Assembly (NCBI GenBank): GCA_002110485.1
Contig: MOWL01000002.1
Location: 1,116,001 to 1,180,000 of the forward strand
Direction of reading: 5' to 3'
Source of the DNA: Emergomyces orientalis
Taxonomy: Eukaryota > Ascomycota > Eurotiomycetes > Onygenales > Ajellomycetaceae
DNA length: 64,000 bases
In this document: one piece after another, positions 1 through 12,623 of the stretch
How the letters are laid out: the number at the start of each line of letters is the position of its first letter
Position numbering within the stretch: the first letter of the stretch is position 1
Translations under genes and position numbers: made by a program
Notes under the pieces: generated by a model
The model's input: the letters and a program-made list of their open reading frames with translations, nothing else
Database searches by the model: none
Told to the model about the DNA's origin: nothing

Positions 1-3000
1 CCAAGGGACAGTTTCCTGCTGAGACCGGTTGTTGCTGTTGTATTTTCGTTGTCGGTATCCAACCCAGGGCTTACGTCCTGGTGGTAAACGACAGGATTTC
101 TCGCTTGTGGTGCAGCAACGTTCAATCTCTGCGAACCGACATAACTATGATTTCGAGACTGCGACATTGGAGTACCGGGGGTCATGCTTCCAGGTCCAAT
201 CGGAGAGCCCAGTAAGCCGGGGGTATTGTATCCAGAAGGAGTAAAAGGCTGCCCAGTCGACTTCGCAGTTTCCTTGCTATGGATTCTGATTGCTGTACCT
301 TGGAGGATTTCGAGGTCCTCAACCCACTGCGCAACAGGAAACCTCTGTTTTGCTGACCTCGCACGCATCATCGCTCTCACTTCGGGTTTCGAGTTCAGTG
401 CACTATCAATTGCCAATTTAAACTGGTTAATGAGATGGCTGGTGGTCGTAGATTCAACGGTATACCACCAGCCCGGCATTTGTCCAAGACCACCAACCCT
501 TGCGCCGATACCGAGCGCGCCTTTTCGGCCAAACTCGACAGCTACTAATCCGAAAGGTTCATCCCTAGATGGAATCAAGGCAAACTCAGCTCCACTAAAG
601 ATATATGGTGGGAGGGCTGTGAATTCCGGTTTAGAGAAAACACGCCCCGGATAAAGTTTCATCATTTTTTCGAGTTTCAAAGCAGCAAACTTTCCATAGA
701 GGTCGATCACTGGCCCGATACATATTAATTGAACATTTTCGCGTGCTTCCAGGACAGCAGGGAAAACGTCAGCGATGAGGTCAACCCCTTTCTGCATCGA
801 CCAGCGACCGACAAACACTAGCAAATCTGCATTAGGATTTTGATCAAGACCTGCCCATTCCTGAGCTTGTCTTTTGAGCTCAGCTCGATTAGCTTCAAAC
901 TCCGGATCAACGGAGATATCAGACTCTTTAGGTAGATCTTTGTTCCATTCACCAGTGTCTGATGGGTCAGGGTTGGGTAGGTTGCCGATCTTCTTTAGCC
1001 CCCAGAAAATTGGATATCGTGCATATGAACGTTTACCGTATTTCTTCGAGACGCCCACCGCTCCAAACCCCTGCTGGTGAACACGTAGATAACTTGCGCC
1101 AGCATGAAGTAAGTTGAACACTTCACCGAACTGGACATAGCGAGTCGCAACGTCTATATCAAGGTTGAAAACTGAACATACTTCATCCTTCTCTGTCTGC
1201 GTACGCATAGGCCAGAGACCTTGGAATTCAGCATTGTGCAAAGAAAGGCAAGCCGGGATCGTCTGAGGTAGGAGATATAATGGTGCAATAGAACCGTGAT
1301 AATCGTTAATATGGTACAAATCAACGGGGAATCTTTTAATTGCCAAAGCAATGCACTGGTTCCAGGCGGAGTAGTAAATAGCACTGTCAAGATCATCCAT
1401 ACGAGCTGGGTATGGCTCAGACTTGGACTGCTGTCGGAAAACAGGTGCGTCGAGAAGAACGTAGGTGATATTCTTCACAACATGATACTGAACCTTGACC
1501 TCGTAGGCATTCCCAAGCACAGTCACTGTCATTGGCTCGGCCACTTGGTCAACCGGGTAATCAATTCCGCCAACGCATGGTACGACCCAGATCAGGTCCT
1601 GGTGCCCAAGATTCTCACCCATCAATTGAGCCATCACACCCAGACCTCCAATCTTGATTTTGATGCCCCAATCTTGAATGTGATACTCGAGGGTAGCAAT
1701 GAGGGTGGTGCGTCTGTGGTCCGAATCTCCAACTAACGCAGAAGTGGATTGTAAAAATCGAGACTTGTTGGCCAACTTAACCAGTGGGTTCATTGAATGG
1801 GATTGCTCAAGAGCTCGCTTATTAAATTTCCGCCTGATGGCAAGAGGAATAAATCCCCTTTTATCGCTAATTCCGACCTGGTTGAATTTCACCTGGTAAA
1901 AGGATTTCATGAATACATAGATACCAATAGCAGCAGTCAAAATAGGTATAATCCAAAGGAGGATATATAGAGCCAACTGGTGGTATTGGGAGCCGATTGG
2001 GTGCAACTGGAAATAAAGGTTACCGTCGTCCAAAGAAAACTGCCAGGCAAGATAAGGCGAAGGCGGGGGGGACGTAATGTTTATGACAGTATTAGCGAGG
2101 GAAGACGGCGGCAAGCGATCCAATACGGAATCACCATCTATATCACCAAATACGAATGATTGATCGGGTTTGCCATCCGGGTTAATTCCCCAAACATTGA
2201 CTTGAGCTAACGCAGGCCACTCTGTCATGAAATTGAACTTCCATATTCCCTTATCGTCCTGCACCATATGGTTTTTGAGACCGGCGTCATAGCCGTATTG
2301 GTTATAAGGACCATTCCAAAAAAGGTGCGGAAATCTTCGCGGTTTGTTGCCAGGCCAATCAAGATCGCCATGTTGGACATGAGAGCTGCTCCCAGTCATA
2401 CGATTCCAGTATTCAACCGAAACATGTTCGCCTTTCCATCTTTGCACTTTGGTGCCGGACCAGGGCTGGCGCTCGAGAGTGGTATTGCCACCTTTATAAG
2501 GCAACCAATCCGAAAACGATGAACCCCAAGTCAAGGAGTACCTATAAAGGTCCGCTCCGGCAGCATGATGAGATACGTATAGGTTACCATTTTTGTCTTT
2601 ATGGAGCAAATTCGATGAGTAATTTGCCGCGCGAGTGAAAACCATAGGGTTGTCTAATTGTCCAATGCGGAAAAGGAAATGATCCACAGAAGCCGTATTG
2701 CTACGCCCATCATCACTGGTGGCATTCGCGATTGATAACCTATGGACTCCGTTGTAGACACCAACGAGATTGGCAGACCATCGCCAGGAACTCGGGACTT
2801 CGCCGATATATTTCGTAGGTTGGGGGTCGAGACGCTCACAGTTGACACTTCCAGGGTCAATGGATGGCTTTTTACCATTATCAGTGGTTGAATTGAACGT
2901 AATGCTCTTGGTCACACTCCCGCAATCCATCACTTCGGAATAGTACAGCTCAATGGGAACTGTTTCATCTTTATCGGGAGAAACTGCCGATTTCAGGCGC

Positions 3001-5316
3001 GCGTCATGTCCAGGAGAGAACTTTGTAACCATAGGCCGTGGTCGAACAAACCTGTCTTTGGGAACGTAGGCTCTGAAATCCCATGGCTTCAACTCGAGGC
3101 TATCAAGGCACCCATTAAACTCGGGGGATTGATCCAGTCCAAGCTTCTTGGGCCCTTTCTTCAGGGTCAGTTCATCAAAAGGGTAGAACAAATTTTTGAC
3201 AGTGGAGCCGCTATCGAAGGAAGATACGAGGGCCGTTTCATTGTCCGAGCAGTCGAATTCGTACTTGTGGGTTTTGTTGTAGTTTTGATACACAAGCCAA
3301 ATTGGGAGATTTCCAGTTTCGCCGAAGTCTTGAACATTCTCAAAACGGCCACGATGGATGGACCACATTCCAGTTTCCGTTGGTGTATTATTGGAACCAG
3401 GGAGGAAAATCTGCCACGTTTGATTGGAGAGGTGCTGAACGAACCATCCATCGTTTAATGTCGGGTAATTCTCCCTCATTTGATACATGGTTTTCAAAAT
3501 ATTGCGCACTGGGTGTGATGGATCCCTGTGGTCATAGCTCACGGTATCGTCATGGCAGGCATGTTTACCAGATTCAATGGGCCATTGATAGTATTGCTGA
3601 GAACCAAGCGTGTAGCAGCCGTGGGTTTGCCAAGCTGTCGCTGGGGACATGGCCTGCCGACCGAAGATATAGTTCTGAGCAGTATTGTCTAAAACATAGA
3701 ATGCTTGTTCTTCACCCCAAAGTAGCAATGGGATGCCAGGTAGGTGAAGCGTTGTAATATAGAAGGCTAAGAGCATTCTTTGCGTCCCCTCTCTGATTGT
3801 GGGCCAGCGAAAAACATCCTGATTCGTTGCGCCGAACATATGGCGTGGATCAAATTTTCCATCGGAATTGACGAAGTCATTTGTGAGGAGCATCTCGTAC
3901 CAAGTATTCACCCAGTCAACAGGGGTGTCAAACCCCGCGGCAAGGTTACCATCCATGCCAAGGAAACGGGTCAAGGAACGATAGATCGAATAATGGAATG
4001 CGCCAGCGTCCAGAGCAGATTTACCTTGTTCGCGGATGAAATATTTTTCGCTCGAATGGTTCGTCAACTTTACGGCGTCTTCCAATGTTTCAGGTAGCAT
4101 GTTCGGTTGGCGTCCTCGACCAATATAAATAGCCCCAAGAGTATTTCCACCCGTGATTTCACCAGGTAGAAAGAAGTTGGTTTTCCCCACGCTCCTGGCA
4201 CATTCACGATAGTGCTCACTCATATCCCCCAGTGCGTCAACTGTTGCCTGTAGTGCTTTATCATATCGGAAGCCATCAATATCAAGTTGTCTAATCACGA
4301 GACACGAATGTCTCATGAGTCGTTCCTTGACGGAAGGAACCCATTCACGGAGACGGTCTTGCACGGAAGCGAATTTTGCGAGTTGGCGCTGCCAATCTGG
4401 GTAAACTCCAAAAGCTTCGATATCGCCGTATTGATCAAAGTCACTATCGTAGCAGCCCTTCAGTTGGTCGGTGACATCAGTGCCGACAGGATAACCATTT
4501 TCCCAATAAAACCTTGGGTAATCACAGGTCTCATTGTAGGTGTTGCCGAAATGGAAATCCACATAACGACGGTCTGTCTTCCATAGCACCTCGTGCTCGG
4601 TAATTTCAAATGGGGTTGTAACATTCAAATGGCCTTTGAAACCGATAAGGTCGCCCATGCTGTGGTAGTAGATCAGTATGCCTCGTCTAATTTTGCCAAG
4701 AGGGAGTGATGCCATCAGTAACTTACGTCGCCAGGGTGTTATCCATGAGGACATACATGCCCCGCTTATGAATTTCTGTAATAGCATCTCTAAATGACTG
4801 GATATCGCCATAATGTTTATCGAGAAGAGTAGTGTCAAGTGCCGAGTAACCATCCGCGCCCCAAGGCTGATTCATCAAAATTGTTCCAGCAAGATATATA
4901 CCCTTCATGTGCTCTTGTTAGTAAGTTTCTCAAGCTAGCAGGAAGCTTCGAGGCATATAACATACCTTTATTCCCATGCCCTGGAGATAATCTAACGTAT
5001 CCACCAGACCAACTATGTCTCCCCCATGGCGCATCTGGTTCGAGTTCAAATCATGTTCAAATAACGTGCCATTAATGTTGTCATTTGTCGGGTCGCCATT
5101 CACAAATCGATCCAGGAACAAGCTGTAGAATGGAAAGCGCCAGTTTTCCGGCGAGGGGAAGTATTGATGATCCTTCCATTCTCCGTAATAGTCTGCGGGA
5201 TGCGTAGCGGTCTTATTTTCGTTGAGATTATATCCTTCAAACTCCGGGTCATACGGCCAACTTGTCCCTCTTGTAGCGAGTAGCGCGAGCGAAACACCCA
5301 CCAACCACCGCCGCAT
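1..5316 (-). CDS. AGS1: Alpha-1,3-glucan synthase (C-terminus cut by window edge)
   Basis: Makes alpha-1,3-glucan of the fungal cell wall at the plasma membrane. Exons read 5316-4966, 4902-4727 and 4659 to beyond base 1; the introns are 63 and 67 nt. The first ATG gives a signal peptide (MRRWLVGVSLALLATRGTSW). Next comes a GH13 amylase-like domain with the GFRYDKAL motif (nucleophile Asp near residue 306) and FLPGEITGG (acid Glu near 343). A membrane segment lies near residue 1073, then a GT5 starch-synthase-like domain with KIGGLG near 1176 and SRDEPFGLVAVEFGRKGALG near 1540. About 1,729 residues are present; the family usually has about 2,400, so the C-terminal multi-span exporter-like domain lies off the left edge. 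The frame stays open to base 1 and no damage is seen. In Histoplasma and relatives this glucan masks beta-glucan and is linked to virulence (known for the family). Confidence 0.96.
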
Positions 5317-6855
5317 TATCAATAATGACTGAAAATTATGCCGCGATACACGCCTAACATACGCCGCGACAGTACCAAAAACATAAAACGAGTGGAATGA
5401 TGGTAGGAAAGTGTGAGTATTGCCTGATCAATAGTCGTTAAATTGTATCAAGCTCCCCTCCTCCAGCGTAGATATAAGCTGGGTATCAGGGGATAAGAAC
5501 GATAGACAGAGAAAGGCGTGGAAAAAGACGTGGAAAAAGACCGGAAATGGTAATGAAACCAAAATATTATTAAAGAGAACAGTTCATTGGGAAAAAATTA
5601 GGACATTGGAGAGTAAAGAACAGGATATCGAAAAAAAAACAAAGTCGGCCCGGTTGGAATTACTATGGTCAGCTTTGGGGCTGGGGCAACCATGGCATTT
5701 TCCGGCTTGGAAAAAGGAAAACTCCACCCTAGGCATCGGCGGATTTCATTCAGCCTCCATTACTCATTGCATTGGCTAATTCGGCGGTGCAAGGCCATCA
5801 CAGCTTGCCAGCTCACCAGTCTAGCCAGCTGAGAAAACTATGTGAAGCGAGATTCTAGCTTGGCAGATGTGCTGCTATTTTCGGTATCAGAGGGTTGGTC
5901 AAAAGTTTCAAAGTAGAGTGTCCCAAGGAAAGATACAGGCGCTAGAAAATGCATGACAGGATCATACGCTGTGTGAAAGAAAAAAAAACTCTGTTTGGGG
6001 CAGATCCTTGGGTGGCAGGATCGAAACCATTTATTGTGGAGGCAGATGAGAAATCTCCCGATATACCTCGCCCTGGCGAGCCGTATTAATGCTCTTTGGA
6101 CTTGAGCAACAATCCAAGGACAACCCGATTATAAAAGCGTAGGTCCTCACCCATCCCCAATCTATACACTCTCAACTTCTTCGAAAGCCTCTGATTTTGC
6201 TCGAACAGTTTAATCGGGCGAAATCGAAGAATTTTTGTTTTAGCTTGGTTTCAATAAATAGTACCCGACCTTCTGGATTGAGTACAAATGTGCGCTTGGC
6301 TGGCGCTCGCGGGGTGGGTGGTGAAACACTACCAAGACGAATGGATAAAGCAGCTGCAGAAGTTGTTGTGTCGTCCAGTTCAGTCAGTAAGAATAGTGAC
6401 CCCCCAAAAGGATCAAGTTTCGCCTTTGACGACTTTCCCTTCTTTCATCTTTTTGTCCACACCTTGTTTGAGCATCCGCGGGCAGTTAGTTGCTGGAGTG
6501 GTTTTGCTGGTTACATCCCTGTCACCGATATCCGAGTGTCGATCAAGTCTTGACGTCGACCATGCAGAGTGTGCCAGAAAAAGCCCTCACCAGATCAGGC
6601 ACTAGTTTGGGCTGTCCCATTGTTTAGCATTATATGGCTCAGGAACGGTTGGACAGGCTTCGGCGTGGCTCCATGCACAATCTTCTGGAGCCAGGTAACA
6701 GGTTTGTTCGAAGTTTGTCTCACGCTGCTCCGACGACACGAGCCTGGACTGGATGGGCTCGATAACCGGAAATGCGCAAGTCAAAATACGGGACAAAAGT
6801 ACTGTGGCTCCTCCCCCTAGCTCACCTTTTTGCGACTGGTTGAGTTCAGAAATTT

Positions 6856-6899
6856 ATAATAATAATTAATACCAGTCGTGTAATATTATTATTATTATT
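6856..6899. repeat. AT-rich imperfect inverted repeat (AAT/ATT)
   Basis: An (ATA)n-rich arm at 6856-6871 and an (ATT)n arm at 6881-6899 flank a nine-base centre (ccagtcgtg). They could fold as an imperfect hairpin. It is probably a trinucleotide microsatellite rather than a functional element. Confidence 0.4.
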
Positions 6900-9800
6900 G
6901 TCCACATTGGTTCGATGTCGAGTTGGGGTCGAATTTAAGTTGTGCTGGTCAAGACTTACCTAGCCAGCTCGGCATCCAAGTTGGGACTAGCTGCATATGG
7001 CTGAAAAGCCCTAAGCACTAATCTGAGATTTTCAAAACGCGCCTTTTTTCCTCCAGCATGCGCTACAATACAGGATGAATTACCGGAGCTGATTGATCTC
7101 AGACCCCTCCATGGACACTGTACAATAATTCCAGGAGGCCGGTGCGGTCAAGGTATCAAGTAATACTGAAAAATAAAAAATAATAATTTAAGCTCCCCAA
7201 CAAACCACAAATACAATTCAATTTCTTTCCAGTTTTATTTTCTGCCTACCGCAGCCCCACCATGGTAATATTTGGGCGCCCTATATTCGTGTGATGTAAT
7301 ATACCGAGGGATTTTTATGTGATTATTACTAATGGTATTAGCAGGGCTGTGAACACCATAAAAGGTTTACTAAACCTCTCAGCTCCGAAATTTGGCGGCA
7401 AAACACCAATAATATTCCCAGCAAGGGGTTTCTTATTGTTTGAGCTATTTAAAAACTGCGAAACATTTACTCTCGGAACTGGACAGGCGATACGACAGTC
7501 TGTCGTTGACAGGTTTTACACGTGGGCTGACGATACGATACCGTATCGAGAACTGCGATGGCCAATTATACTCAGTGGCTAGTTCCTGTAGAGTTCAAAG
7601 TGGCGGACCAGCGAACAAGAATCACGATAAGCTTTAATCTGTACGGAGTTACCATAGCCACAGATGCGGCTCAAAGGAAAGAAAAGAGACAAGGAAAGAA
7701 AGAAAAAGAAACCATTTTATTCGTCGATTAGTATGGAAGATACGAAGCCAAGATGACTTTGCTGGAGAAGAAAGTCTCCATCCAATCAATAGGTCGCTGG
7801 CGGCGCAAAATGGGTTCAACCCATCACGCCACGTTCTTCCGTTGAGGATTCGGAAAAATCATGGCTGTATGACGCTTCCTTTCTTCTTCGCAAGAGTGAT
7901 AACTACATTGTTACTAGTGTTAAATATACATAGCCATACACACAAAAATACCAGTAGATCAGTCGAAATTTGTCTCTAGATTTTCACATTCAACCGTTTA
8001 ATCAGAGATACAATATTTTAGGGGTTTTATTAAATTCTGTACGAAATATCTTGGTCTCTCTTTACTGAAAATAGACAGTAAGTATTCTTCATGTGATTTC
8101 AAAAATGAGCAGAGAGTGTGCTGGGGCAGATCAAGCACGCATATAGGGTTAAGCATGCCAGAGACAAGGTATTTTTGATGATCATGTATATTTAACACAT
8201 AGCAGTGGTGTAATTATCAATCCGTCCTGATTGCCAAATACCGGAAGGATTTCCACCATAAATATTTTGTGCACCAGACGCTACCTGGATGAATACACAC
8301 ATCAACTTTCCACGAGTGTCGGTTGACAGCGCAGACGCAAAAGGACCGCTTAAGGATACTGACAATATTTATTTTTACCTACAGGTTATATGTGGCAATG
8401 ATTCGCTGGAAGAAATAGAGTCAAGAAGCGACATATTAACCACATGCCGAAGCCTTTCTTCAGACGCTCTCAATTTTGGGCTTTTTTTTGTGGCTTCTTT
8501 TTTTTTTTCGCCCATTTTCCACCAGGATCCATGAACTTCCATCCGCAGCTTCTGCCTTTTTGAGACAGAATTCGAGAAAGTGGAGTTTTGATATCAACCA
8601 CTCCAATAGCCATATACAAAAGTTTGACATTTTTAACTAAACTGTGGAGACCCTGTTTGGAACCTAGCAGTTCAAGAACTAGTTACGCCTAGGGCATCCA
8701 AGGTAGGTTTAAAATCTGTCAAGCTGAACATAAACTATCCTCGCTAGGGCCTAGATCACTGGGAAACCGGCTGGGAAACCGGAGACTTCTTGCGATGGCA
8801 TCATACATATTTTGTGTGGTGTGTGTATGCAAATGAGAGCTGAGCGAGGAGCCCGATTAAAAATGAGAACGAAGAGTTCATGAAAAATGAAATGAATTAT
8901 GAAATGAATTATGTTGACAAATCTGGTCGGTAATTATTACCAGAAGATGAGGGCAGAATATTGCTTAATGCTATGAGCCCCTTGCAGGACGCCTTCATCG
9001 AAACTTGGCCAGGGACGACCTCCTCAGCCCTGAAAATTGGCGCGCCCCCAAGAGAAACGCCCAGGGGCGGGAGTTTTCTGGGCACCGACATCTGAATCCA
9101 CCCTGAAATCTTGGCTTGACAGCGACAGTGCCTGTTGTCAAGCGTCATTGGCGTCCATTTCTCACCTTTTACGGCGTTAGTCAGACACAGCGCATTAACC
9201 CTAAGCCGAAAAATAAATAACATGAAACTAAAGCACGGGGCACAAGGGTTGGCAGCACAAGTTGGCGATCTCTCCCCCTAGCTGCGAAACAAGGCCACTT
9301 AGAGGCAAAGGCTTTATGGAATCCTCTCCACTCCTCTTCTCGTAAAATATATGCTGCTAAATTGTACGGACGAAACACCGCCAGCATACCAAGAACTGAG
9401 GCCAAAAAAAGGGAAAAGTGGACATGAAAATGAACTACGCATGGTGTTGACTGATCCGTCCATGTTGGTAATCATTATTAAGAGATAAGAGAGCCTGGAG
9501 GCTGAGGTTTTTATGGCCCCAACACTTCGATGACACCCGAATGCATGCAAGGGAGTGGGCCAAATAAAATACATGAGTCAGTTGGGGAGCATCCATTATT
9601 ATTTAAATGCCCCTATTTACACCTTGGTCCTCAAAACCTGCAGATCTTTCAAAATTCGCCCCAGACTCTCTAAAAATAGGAATGATTTTCATATTTGGGA
9701 TATTATCATGGCTACCTGAGTAGGGTAAATTATTCTGGCGGAGATAAAAATTTTCGATCTGAATCTTGTTCAAGAATAATATGAAGAATTGTTCGGCAAG

Positions 9801-11929
9801 CCTTTTGAATGAAGAAAGAGAAGAACTCAACGGCGTATCGTTTCACGAGAAGACAGAAGATATATGAAGATTGTACAGTACATGTCCATACATGTATAGG
9901 TAAGTACCGAGAGGAGACACATGAAACAGATATAAAATGAGAATAATTTTGCAGAATTTTGACTTAGCGAGTTTAACGTGCAAAACCAGATATCTGAAAC
10001 CTGGCAATCCATTCAATTTGAGAAGCGAAGGTCAAAATGTAAATGGATGTATTGAAATGCCTTTCCAGGGCTATATCCATATTCTGGCGACTATTTTTTA
10101 AACACTCCACTCAGCCCTAAATCGATTGATCGTCTCTTTAACAATAAAAACCCCATACACTGTGAAATGCTTAATTTGGCGATCCGACGATCGAGAAAAT
10201 CGTACTGTTACATCATGGATATATTGGATGCCTCTGTCCCAGAACTTGATCCTCGACGGTCAGCGCCGGCTACCTTTATGTTTATGAAGACAAAACCTAC
10301 CAAATGAGGTGAATAATTTTGGCCTCCGAAGTGCATAATCCGAAAGCGCGGCTGGCTGTGGCAGCCAAGTTTTATCTTAGCTGCTAAGTTGATCAGACGC
10401 CTGCGCCATTATCCTGAATGTAGATAGAGTTCAAATAGCCTGCTATTATCAATATTATCGATACTCTGCTCTCGTGAAGTCCCTCTACTCTCAGGTGATT
10501 CCCATTAAATAATGTCCGGCTGGCACGCACCATCCATGACAGACGGAACTTGAGCCCTGTCCTTGTGCTTTCAGGGTATAAAGCAGGTAAACTTTCTGCT
10601 GAGCTCGTTTATGAACTCTCCCATGCCTGCTAGCAACCTCGCTTTCTAATTTCTCAGCTTCGAAGAATCCTGCGCCATCCTCTAAATGCAATCATAAGTC
10701 ACTTCCTGGCGATTGCAGAAGCGTGGGCGGTTTGTTTGTGGTCAATTGTTCACTTATCCATATCCTCAAATGATGAGATCATCAGACGCTGTGAGGAGAA
10801 ATTATGTCGCTCGGGGGAGAAAAATTCTCAACCCCTCAGTGAGATCCAACCAGGCAAGGAATGGAAGCGAAAATCTTCGGTTCTGCTATTTTTGCTCTGA
10901 GAAAAGATCACGGTGGAATTTCTGGCGCGTTTGGAGAAGAATCAAGTCCAAGTTTAACGTAGCGCATGATAATATACGCGGAGCACGGCATAGAAGAGCC
11001 TGCCTTGATATTTTTACTTGTCTACAAGTTGAGTTTTGGGAGAATATCCTAGGTAATGCAAGCCAGGCTCGGCAGTCCCATCGACATCATCAATTGTGTT
11101 ATAACAGTTGTCCCTTTCCATTATCAAACTGCCAGTGCAGCTCACCGAAGTGACTTATGCTTCGAGTAACACTGCCAATCTGGTTGGCAGGTGGCGTCTG
11201 GGAATTATATACTACTTTTGTAAATGTAATTGTACTGTACGTTGAAAACTGGAAATATTATAGTCACATCAAAACTTGAACTCATGCACACTCTGAATAG
11301 GGAGCTTGTCTGTAAGTTCTTTTATCTACCATAGAGAACTCAAACAGCAGAGCTCTGCTGTTTGGGATCCTCCCCGAATTTCTTGTATAGAGAGAGGTCT
11401 ATCCATCAGCAAGATCTCCGTTGATAACAGCACTGTCTGAATATTGAGAATGGTACTGGAGTAATGTTCAAAGATTTGTGTATCAAACCTTCGGTGAAGA
11501 TCTTATAGACAGACAGAACACTCTCCATATAATAGCGATCAGGTGGGGGTTTTGTCATGAATGAATTTGATTTCAGTGTGAATATAATATATCTGATTCT
11601 CTACATGTAAATTTCTACAAATATTATTATAGCACTCAATTATCGCACTCAACTATAGGGAATCTAGTTCACAGCTGTTCTGGGGAACACTTACAGTGTC
11701 CATATAAATTCGTTTTGAATAAGTACAGTTCATATCTGGAACCTGGTCGGTTTTAACAACAGAATACATGCCAGCAGATAAGTGGAAAGGGCGTTATTGT
11801 GGTTATCATTCCTATTGTTATTAGAAAGCAGGGTAAGGAAATGAAAAAGGGAAGGGGATGAGGCGATGCAAGGTGTGTGCGTGTCTAAGCTCGAAAATAA
11901 AAGTTATATATATTTATATCATGCTTCTT

Positions 11930-11944
11930 CCCCCCCCCCCCCCC
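11930..11944 (+). repeat. Poly-C tract, 15 bases
   Basis: An uninterrupted run of 15 C between cttctt and acctgacg in the spacer between AGS1 and LEU1. Such mononucleotide tracts are prone to length error in assembly. Confidence 0.8.
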
Positions 11945-12623
11945 ACCTGACGCACTTAGCATAAATAAATATAGCACTGTTTGTTAAAAGGAACCTTTTA
12001 GAAAAGCCACTTTTCTTTCGTTTCCCTGATCTTATTTGCCATTCCATCCTGTCATTTAATCCTCCATACCCCCAGGGGTAGGTGCTTCGCCCAGCTGACT
12101 TTCTCAGCCCACGCATCTCGCCTAACAACAGGAAGATTGCCTGGATCGGAAAGGGCCACGCTATCTAGGAAAATCTCAATGCGCAAAGAGAACGAAGAGA
12201 AAAGAAACGGAGGGATGTTGCATTGGGGAGTATGCTCCTACTGAAAGGTCAAATGCCTTGCAAAAGGTGCCAGCCAGAATCGGGCATGCAACTACACACA
12301 ACAATAAAACCGAACAATAGAAAGGACCGGAATGGAATAGATTTTATAAAATTAGCCTGAGTAAGGGCTTGATTGAAAATTTCTTTTTTTTTCCCTTCTT
12401 CTACAAAGAAGTCCAGAGACAATTGATATATAGGGAACAAAAATTAAATATTTATGCGTGTTGTGGTTATATCGAAGAAGGGGATAAAAAACAGTGATAT
12501 CCCGGAAACAAAAAGAAAAGAGATAAAAGGGAAAGAAGGATGAAGATAGTAGATCAAATGTAGCTTGTTAGAAGGAAAAGAAAAAGAAAAAGGAAAAAAA
12601 TTTAATCACGGATTAAAATCTCC

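Larger units (their letters stand above)
5317..12623. other. 7.3-kb spacer upstream of AGS1, no recognisable gene
   Basis: This lies between the AGS1 start and the LEU1 stop; both genes point left, so most of it is upstream of AGS1. Open frames are short (longest 146 codons, 10713-11153), overlap on both strands, and match no family I know. It holds AT-rich microsatellites (near 6857-6899 and 7170-7190), a 15-base C run (11930-11944), and three copies or partial copies of the TGTACAGTACA-type motif (7116-7129, 9871-9884, 11231-11240). It may carry the AGS1 control region, unannotated noncoding RNA, or decayed repeats; the sequence does not decide. Confidence 0.7.

Noticed and set aside
10713..11153. 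146-codon frame in the AGS1 upstream region
   Set aside because: No recognisable domain, high Arg/Cys/Trp use typical of a non-coding frame, no splice partners.
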